This document shows positions 55,828 to 64,000 of a DNA stretch of 64,000 nucleotides, one piece after another (positions within the stretch are counted from its first letter, which is position 1; the number at the start of each line of letters is the position of its first letter). The notes below the pieces were generated by a model, which ran no database searches, was not told where the DNA came from, and worked only from the letters and a program-made list of their open reading frames with translations. The position numbers and the translations under genes were made by a program. The stretch spans positions 101,119,796 to 101,183,795 of the forward strand of contig NC_081412.1 of assembly GCF_030272615.1 (NCBI RefSeq). Reading direction: 5' to 3'. Source of the stretch: Cryptomeria japonica. Taxonomy: Eukaryota; Streptophyta; Pinopsida; Cupressales; Cupressaceae.

Positions 55828-57430
55828 TGATAACTCAATGATGAACCATGAGTACCAAACCAGTATTGAGAGGGGGGGGTGAATCAGTACAAACACAAAT
55901 ACAGTCCAAAACCGGTTTGACAACAAATACCCCAAATGACTGACAAGTAGGGATACCGGTAAAATAGAGTGCAACCGGTAACATCCAGTACAACTCACTC
56001 AGTCATGAACCGATCACTCAATAAGCTACCCTCTTAGCTCAATACTACTATATCATTATATTCTCATGCTTAAATACGTAAACTTAACCATAAGATCTTC
56101 ACAATAGTGAGTTCAATATGTTTTATAGATAGGCATAAAACATAGAACCTTCATATGCTTAACAGGTAAAACAAAGCATCACAAGACAAAAGCATTTCAC
56201 ATGACACACATATTTTTCACGTGGAAACCCAACTGGGAAAAACCACGGTGGGGATGAATACCCACAAGCTGCTTTTTGAACTCTTTAGAAGTCCGCTCTG
56301 TTAGGAGCCTTGTCCAGTTAAGGACATTACAATAGGTTCTGGTAGGAACCGATCCTGTTAGGGATCACCCGGGTAGGGGTTAATCCCGGTAGGGTCACCT
56401 TGTTAGAGGATTTCAAGAACTCAATAGCTGAAAGGATCTCCTAAGCTCTCTAGCTTCTCAGAACTCATTAGCCTCGAGTTACCCGGTTAAGGGATTTTAA
56501 TCAAGCTAGTTAAGACCACCTGATTTAAGGGATTTTGAATCAAGCCAGTTAAGGCTACCCTGTTAGGGGATTTTACAACTGTTGAAGTAGTTAGAGATCA
56601 ATAGGAATTACAATGATCTATTAATAGCACTAAATGCTAATGCAGATCCGTTTAGGCTCCTCTTCACCTTCTGCACATTCACTTTGCAGATATCTCTTCT
56701 CTCCTTTGGTCTCGCAAGAATCACGTGTCACTTCTCTTGGATACACACTCAAACCTTTTGCCAACAACTTCAGAAAGAAACACAACATCGACCTTATAGG
56801 AAACATACAGGTTGGTAGCAAAAACCCTAAACCCTAAACCTGTTAGGTTAAGCAATTCAAACGATTTGATCCTGACCGTTGAATCATACTGCATTAAATG
56901 CAATAATCTTGAATCGATCTCAAGACATTCTCCATCGTCCATTATCCACCGATTTCATGGTGCCTGATAACCCTTTATGCGTTATCACCATTTGATAGAC
57001 TTCGCTCATTCTTGAGGTAGATAGGAATAGTCTTCTTCATGCAAGATCCTTCACGTGCATAGAGCTTACGTGGCAACATGATCTGTCCTCCATCATACTA
57101 CTAACTCATCACACAAAGATCACCGATTGAGTCACATAGACTTGAGGTAATCCAACTGAAAACCTTGAAGTGGAAGCTACCTACCAACCGGTAGTCATAC
57201 AATGCTTCCATGTGTTGGTTCCCATAACTACATGCCAGTTCACCTTGAACAAATATGCTGCTTCACTTTGGCATATAAACCAGTTCATACATATGTTGGT
57301 TCCTCTCTCTTCACCTATCACATGTGCCAGTTCACACCATGTCTGATATTGACATCAATGACAACATACAATATCATTATGTCTTCATGCCGGTTCACGT
57401 AACGCCATGCTGGTTCACATAATGCCAACA
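55828..57430 (-). repeat. Solo LTR of the Copia-1 family, TSD ATTTT
   Basis: It starts TGATAACTCAATGATGAACC and ends CATAATGCCAACA, the reverse complement of the ends of the Copia-1 LTR. The flanks are ATTTT at 55823-55827 and ATTTT at 57431-57435. The shared module is at 56216-56272, degenerate CTGTTAGGG-type repeats at 56290-56580, and the telomere-like AACCCTAAACCCTAAACC at 56823-56841. Confidence 0.9.
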
Positions 57431-57512
57431 ATTTTCAAACCATAAAAATAAAATATTGATGATTTCAAGCTATTTTCAAACCATAAAAAAAAATATTGGT
57501 GATTTCAAGATA
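57431..57512. repeat. Short tandem repeat, right part
   Basis: Continues the roughly 48-bp unit of 55715-55827 with two further copies ending near TGATTTCAAGATATT. Confidence 0.75.
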
Positions 57513-58600
57513 TTAACTTTAAGTAATTAAAACACCTGGCACACAATCGTCAACTCTCTACCTGGAAGACTGCCCATTAGAAAAAATCGCGACCTTGCGA
57601 CAAGCCCTTATGAATCTCTCTATCTCCAACTCGCAAGCTGAAAATGCTAAGCCTTCGTAACCTCGAGATCTAGCGACTGAGGGAAACTGAACTGGCACTC
57701 GCCAATTCTCGACCACAAATGTTAAGTCCTCGTCACCATAGCGACTTGGAGATAGTGGTAACTTTAACCCTTGTCGTGTACTCACCAACATAAAATTGTT
57801 TATCTATTAATCGCTAGCACTTCACTCACAAGCTCATGGCTTGATCAGGTCTTTAGACATTTAACTTCGTGAGCTGGCAATAACCATTAAACCTAACCAC
57901 AAACTATCTAGTCGCTAGCTCGTGACCTAAAAATGCTAACATTAAACAAACATGAGAGCTAGCGACAACTGTATGAAATGAGTTACTTGCTAACTCTCAC
58001 GGCTACAATGTATGACATCAGACCAACTCGAGACCTCATGACCAAAGCAATTTCACTAACAATCTCCAACTTGGTAACATAAAACACTAACACCCAAAAC
58101 TCTAGAGACCTCATGATGTAAACCCAAACCAACTTGTCACCAGCTCGCGGCTTGAACACATCTTCAGATATTTTACCTCACGAGCTGGCGATAACCATAA
58201 AACTTAACCACAAACTATCTGGTTGCTAGCTCACAACCTAAAATTTTTAAGGCTTGGATGCTGACTCATTCTTGAGGGACTAATTTGAAGGTTTCTCTTG
58301 AGTCGAGGTTGATTAGACAAGCGAGGACAACGGTTTTAGAGGCATAAAAGGATTTGATAGCTTCTGAGGTAGAGATGGGAGATCACAGATTTCTCTGAGA
58401 AATAAGAGCCCAGGTTGCTTGTTGTTAGGGATTCTAAAGCATAATCTATCCAATCAAGGAGGAATAAAATCAGAACAAAATCATTCACAATAGATGAGCC
58501 TTAGCAGGATGTAGTAGATTTGATAGGCATGACTTCTAGAGTCTACAATCATGTTGAAAAACACCAAAATGATGTTTTTTCACGTGAATGAGCATAACCA
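57513..58600. other. Gene-free sequence with a 90-bp duplication
   Basis: 57850-57940 and 58161-58250 are diverged direct copies (CTTxAGAxATTTxACxTC, GAGCTGGC(A/G)ATAACCAT, CACAAACTATCTxGT). Words such as GCTAGCTC and GAGCTAGCGAC recur, giving small palindromes. No coding signature. Confidence 0.6.
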
Positions 58601-59400
58601 AATGAAGTGTGAAAATGTTATAAATACAGTGGAGTGGTGACTTAAATGGTAGAAGAGAAACTCAGAAAAGAAACCTTTTTCATTTTCTGAGAGTGGTTTT
58701 ATCCTTAGAAAGGAAGATGATGTTTGAGAAGGATCGTGCATAGAGTTGTTGTATGCTCTGTGATACCGGATGGGTGTTTTTTTGTTTTCTTCTGTGTGAG
58801 TTTTTTAATTGTCAGAGGGGTTGTGAAAGTGAGAAGGATTGCCAGAGGGGGTGTGAAAGCCTTTTCTTGTCAAGAAAGACCAAGCATGGCACATCCTCTA
58901 CTTCTACTATGCCATAGGATGGCAAGGGGTTTGAAGAAGGAGACCGCAAAGGAATGAAAGAAGGAATTGTTTCAGTGGGGAGTGGCAGCCAGTCATCTTT
59001 GTGATGACATGGAAGCTACAACCCATCCCCAACATATTACATTTACCCTAAAGCTCTTGTTTCCACTTTCCTTGATCGTGGGCATGAAGGCTCGGACTCC
59101 TCTTTCCATTGTCTCTGTTCCTAGGCATGAAGGCTTCCTCCTCTATTTGGAAACGATCTGTTGGAAAAAACGTAACATCTCACATTCCATCCGAAGGCAT
59201 CAGGGTGATAATGGCATGGCTCAAGAAGTTTTGCAAGTTGTATAGTCATTGGGGTTCCTTTTCTGGTTCCAGTAGTGATTCTAGACTCTAGGTGAAGGGA
59301 GCAAGTTGTATACTGTATAGTCATTTACAAAGAAAATGAAAAGGATTTAGTGTCAAGCTTTGTGTAGTTCTTGAAGGAGTAATATATAAATTTATTTTGT
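58601..59400 (+). other. Possible exon or pseudogene fragment, unrecognised
   Basis: Base composition is less AT-rich than the flanks. ORFs 58724-58957 and 58967-59245 overlap in different frames, and 59109-59291 encodes 60 residues ending SGSSSDSRL. I recognise none of them. A short duplication (GAGGGGTTGTGAAAG / GAGGGGGTGTGAAAG) lies at 58816 and 58845. It could be a remnant of a host gene, but there is no clear splice structure. Confidence 0.25.
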
Positions 59401-60197
59401 GTATAATTCTCTCTTTCAAATGATCAGAATCATGAGATTTAACTTTTTTCATTTGTTGCATTGTTATGGTGTATGTAATTTTTCATTTAATGCTTCCTAA
59501 TCCTATTATGCTCGGGAATGCAAAATTTATGTTAGTCTGGAATCATATTAAAGATTCACCTCATTGTAATTGGTGGGAAGATTATAGACATAGTCATATA
59601 AGTTAGAACACCTCTATATATATTACATAAATATCCATAGCATATAAAATCATAAGAGTATTAAGAATGAAAGTATTAAACACCACAATAGATAGGAATA
59701 CAACATAATTAGTAAAACATCAAGACAATAGACCAGTGCCTTATCCTAGGGCATAGAGTCACTTACAATTCAAAGACAACCTGATAATAAATTTCAATAA
59801 GATTCATTTGCAGATAAATAGGAATGAAATTATGAATAATGTCATTACATACACAACCCAGATTCATATGTAAATTGAAAAACCCTTGATCATTCAATTC
59901 ATAGTGAAAACATAAATTCAACACAAAGACAATTATGTGAAGATCTCAAACTACAAATGACATTGATATTATATTCATAATGATTTCAGAAAGTGAATTT
60001 ATAATGTGACTCAACTATGCACTTATCAAATTCTTGAACAGTTGATCTATTATAACTATATAAGAGTTTTCAAGTTCAACATCAATAAAAGTGGCCAACT
60101 GGCCATCCCTCTCTACCAATCAAAAAGAAAAAGTGGCCATCCCTCTCAAATTAATCTTGGAATCCTTTTATAAGATGAGGATTCAACAAGATTAGGA
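59401..60197. other. AT-rich spacer downstream of the decayed gene at 60.2 kb
   Basis: No LTR, purine tract or gene seen. GTGGCCA...CATCCCTCTC occurs twice near 60094-60148, the only local duplication. Confidence 0.45.
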
Positions 60198-63100
60198 TTA
60201 CTGTGAGGAATCTTGGGTAGCAAGCTCAACCTGAGATTTCTTCTTTGGCTTTAGCATGGCTATCCACCTGTCCACCTCTTTGTTTGTTGGCCAACTGAAT
60301 GCCTTTACCTCTTCCAAATTTGCAACTGAATCTATCCATCTGACATCTGTAACTGCCTTGGACTCAACAATAAACTTTGCATGGTCAACCTCAACCTTGA
60401 ACAGTGAATCAAGCATACCATTAAGGAAATTAGCATCAACATATTCATTTACATGCTTGATTATTTCTTCTTGCTCCAGAATCAAATCAAATTTGTTGGT
60501 CCAATCAGAAATTGATTTCAAATCTCCATTACTACCATAAATTGAAGGCACCAATTTACTATAACCTTCCCCAAATGTCTGCAATTTTTCATTTATAAGC
60601 ACATCCTTCCCTGTGAAAAATGCATAAGTTGCATTCATTACCTCCACCATGTCTTTAGTGTCACTGAACTTGGGAGGGAGCTTGTCACTATACATCATTG
60701 CAGTATCTAGCTGATCCATTAATTTGCTTCTTCCTGACCAAACATTGAACAAAGGTCAAGAAAAGCGACAACCTCAGAGGATGTTTTACTTTCCTCTTTC
60801 AAAGAAATGTGCAAATCGTGCACTACCATCAATTTTCCTTTCAATACGTTAATCCTATGTTTTAGAATTCTTGACACAATAGAGATAGCCTTGACATTTT
60901 GTTCCTTTTCAAGATTTTCAATTTTTCTTGTGTATTCCTCCATTTTTGCTATGGTATTTCTTGTACTCGTTCTGTAATCTGTATTGGAGAGTGCTCATTT
61001 GCAATTTTTCCTTTCAACTCCACTAACTCTTCCTCCAAAGCGCCCTTCTTCATTAGTGTCTCTTCATATTTTTTAGACAATGCAATCAATGGGGTATATG
61101 TTTCTGTGTATCTTCTTGACAAATCCTCTATTTTTGATAAATTCATGAAAGACACTTGAGTAAAAAATGATGTAATCTCCATGTGAGTTGTGTTATACAA
61201 GTTCCAAATCATTCTGTCAACTTTCTTTTCTACTTGGATATTTAGAAGGTGGGGATTTTGAGTGGAAGGGGCCAAAGACCAGGCAACAAATGTCTTTGAC
61301 TTAGGATTAAATCCTGTTCCTCTTATTACATCTCCAATTTCAAATTCAATTTTAAACATTGGGTCCTCTTGCTTCCTAATCTAATCAATAATAAAAATAG
61401 ACGGGATATCCCAGTCAGGCATCATAATCATACCAGTACTCTTAATCAATTGTCTTTCCTATTCCACAGATATTTGCTCCTTGTCAGGATCATATTCCTA
61501 CAGTGCCTTGATGATCTCCTGCTTATTTTCTTCATTTGCTTCATCTATGATTAGATTTTGTCTTAATTGTTTTTGTTTCAATCTTGTCAAAAACCTTTTA
61601 AATTCATCTAACTTAATAAAGTCATCATCTTTCATGAACTCATTTGACAACATCACATGCTCATCAAAGCCTTGAACAAGGGATTTGTTTGTTTCTCTCT
61701 ATTCTTCATTCTGCCCTGCTTCTCTAAGATGTGTCCTTATTTGATGAAAGTATTGTCCTTGTTCTATAACAATTGCTCTAGCAGGGTCTCTCCTCACAAT
61801 TGTACCGACCTCATTGGTTTTTTGTTTCTTTGCATCTAGGGTAGATTGAACTTCATTCCCACTATCTACGTCATCAATAGACACACGAAGTGGCCTCTTG
61901 CCATGTGAAGAATGTCCATCTTAGGGTCTTTCTATTGAGCAACCACTTTTGAATCTGGAATTTGAGGCATTTGTTCCATCAGATTTTCATATAAACTCAA
62001 CATTTTGTTAATCCTCTCTAGGTATGGGCTATCAAGGCAAAAACCTGAGAAACTAGGGTCAGCAGCCTTCAATTCTGCTTCAACTCTCATCATTTTTTTT
62101 TATTTTCTTCTCATTTCTTGTACTTCATCTTTTCTTGGCAAATTTCTAACCACATCTTCATCATCCAATGGTTCATGGTCCTTTATTGTGGCCCAAGGTG
62201 TCATTTTTGGCATTGCAACTTTAATAAATTGTTCTGGATCACAGAATCTAGACACAACATTAAGCAACCTATACTATTTAAGTAAATTGTTTACTTCATC
62301 AAAGGAACTCCTACCAATGGTAAAATCAGACACAACCCAAAGCCTAGGAGGAAGAGAACCCTTCCTGTGTTTATCAAGGTATTCTTTGCAACTAGGATCA
62401 ATTGCCAAATAAACTCCATAAAAGCAATCCTAATTGGAACAAATTTTGGTAAAATATGGGGAGGCTGAGGACACCCATAGACTCTGATCACAGTAAAGTT
62501 ATCAAAAAAATAAGTCCCCCCCAGTTATGTGAAATAGACCAGTTTGGAACAAACTGGTAAGGTCTCAAAACTCTCCTAACAATAATTGACAATCATTCCC
62601 TATTTATTCCTAGCATTTCCATAATTGGCGAAACAATCCAATTTTCAAAGAAAAGGAAAGAAGAATGGGGAGAACTACTATCCCAACCCTAGTTCCATCT
62701 TTGTATTGGCATTAAGACACCAAATTCTTCTTTGAAAAGCTCCAATTCTTTATCCACGAACTCAACATTATAGAACAAGATTAAATGCATCAACAATGAA
62801 TAATGCTTGAATGTAGGGCTGGGTGCCTCACTCCAAATTTCAACTAGATAATTATGAATGTGTTCAACCACATAGCCCACATAATCATAATCTTTGTTAA
62901 CATCTGGGTGTTGAATGTCCATAGCCATCATCAGTAATTCAACTAACATTGTCGAATCTCTATCAAAACCCAACACTCTGCATAATCCATAGATTGTACA
63001 ATGCATATAATAGTGGAAAGGTGTGATGTCAAATGGTGGTTTGATACTCTCTGGAATTATAACTGGCTTCCTATTCACCCTAGGCATGTATCTGGGGATT

Positions 63101-63645
63101 GCATGCTTCTTGATAACACCTTTTTATATGTCATAATCCTCTGCAATCCACTCCAAATCTATATCTGTACATGCAGCACCAGTAATCTGGAAAGCTTCAA
63201 CAAAGTTAGCTTTGTTAATTGAAACTAGGGTAGACTGGTTGTTTCTTCTGATTACCCTAGATACTGGGTAATAGCATTTGGCCAACTCTTTGATCAAATC
63301 CACATCAACATACACATGTGGCACAATTAACTTTGCCATATTTAAATCCCAATGGTTTGACATTGGGACACGCTTAACCCTATTATTCTAGAAATAATTA
63401 AACAAAGTAGAACCAGTCATATTAATCATGGTAGGGTTTCTGCATTGGCTCCATAAATATTTCCATGCCAAATCATTTGTATTCAAAGCAACGGAAGTCC
63501 CTGGCATCAAATCTACAAATTCTTCTTTGTATTTCTTAACCATCTTTTCCTCAGTGGCAATGGCCTTGGAACCTCCAGGTCCTCCTGCTCCACTTGTCAT
63601 GGCCTTGGGCTTGGAAGCTCTAGTTTCACTCGTCGCCTCGCTCAT
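60198..63645 (-). pseudogene. Decayed ~1,150-codon unknown gene, similar in plan to ORF2 of the pol-less element
   Basis: It starts MSEATSETRASKPK at 63645 and ends ELATQDSSQ at 60198. Open segments lie mainly in one frame (63645-63388, 63363-63124, 63087-62689, part of 62410-61700, 61359-60949), with frameshifts near 62430, 60945 and 60745. Residues around 63050-62750 (YYMHCTIYGLCRVLGF, VGYVVEHIHNYLVEIW, HYSLLMHLILFYN) line up in spacing with INVRFISMVLGY, VCEWLKDELIDNL and LFGNLLVCLMLYF of ORF2. A middle acidic linker and a coiled coil (KKYEETLMKKGALEEELVEL) follow. The length is close to ORF2's 1,103 codons. No LTR is visible on the left side; the right side lies outside the window. Confidence 0.6.
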
Positions 63646-64000
63646 TTTAGCTATAGCAGAAAAACTTAACCAATTTTCTGAAATTTTCCCACACCTAACA
63701 CTTCGAATTCTCCAACGTTGTTGCAGAGCTCAATTCACTTGATTACCTCGAATATAAAATGTATTAATGCAATTATACAAAATCTTGGCTCGATCATGCA
63801 ATTTATGGTATTTGGGTGCCATCACTTCTCTCAAGTCTCAAGTCTCATTAATTGCCACACTTTCATGAACTAGCTACTCTGGCATTAATTCAAATTTCAA
63901 ACTTTAAAGCTAAAGTACTCAAGCGAAATTTGAATTCATGCCCTTCTATTTGATTGTGATTGCCATTCAAAACTTTTACAGAACCCGATAAACAAGTCCA
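63646..64000. other. Upstream flank of the decayed gene
   Basis: No gene. TCAAGTC is repeated near 63832-63845. No primer site or LTR end is visible before the window ends. Confidence 0.4.

Noticed and set aside
56823-56841. Interstitial telomere
   Set aside because: Only about two and a half repeats, at an equivalent position in several LTRs; it is part of the LTR, not a telomere relic.
1-64000. tRNA or rRNA genes
   Set aside because: Only primer-binding-site fragments complementary to tRNA ends were found; no cloverleaf or rRNA core sequence was recognised.

Overview
This window looks like plant nuclear DNA from a large, repeat-dominated genome. It is AT-rich and contains no recognisable intact host gene, tRNA or rRNA. 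Almost everything identifiable is LTR retrotransposon sequence (Ty1/copia and Ty3/gypsy) in nested layers, with tRNA-iMet-type primer-binding sites, purine tracts and 5-bp target-site duplications (TSDs). The sequence does not settle the species; a gymnosperm or other large-genome plant is plausible.

Layout: 1-1711 is the 3' end of a plus-strand element. 1712-7400 is a decayed gypsy element (minus) carrying two solo LTRs. 7400-11570 is a homopyrimidine tract followed by a roughly 1-kb sequence repeated three times. 11574-17700 is a complete but dead gypsy element. 17710-32344 is a Sirevirus-like copia element (Copia-2, minus) whose left LTR is split by a related plus-strand element (Copia-1, 19071-26368). 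32350-37110 holds a G-patch retroelement remnant and a decayed copia pol interrupted by a 2.2-kb non-coding LTR element. 37127-40561 is AT-rich with no gene seen. 40562-52982 is Copia-3 (plus), whose 3' LTR is split by a pol-less Sirevirus-like element (46238-52711, minus). 52988-60197 is unassigned sequence with a solo LTR inside a short tandem repeat. 60198-63645 is a decayed minus-strand gene resembling the unknown ORF of the 46-52 kb element.

The most interesting item is the pol-less element. It has LTRs, a primer site, purine tracts and a coiled-coil/zinc-knuckle Gag remnant. Where pol should be it carries one unrecognised frame of about 1,100 codons with only six stop codons and no frameshift. 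A gene of similar length and pattern lies at 60.2-63.6 kb, and the left edge of the window may hold the end of another.

Two sequence-wide patterns stand out. Premature stops in the pol genes are mostly TAG at Gln (CAG) or Trp positions, as expected from deamination of CHG-methylated cytosine. The copia LTRs, although otherwise divergent, share one conserved hairpin-like module. All boundaries and translations were read by eye.
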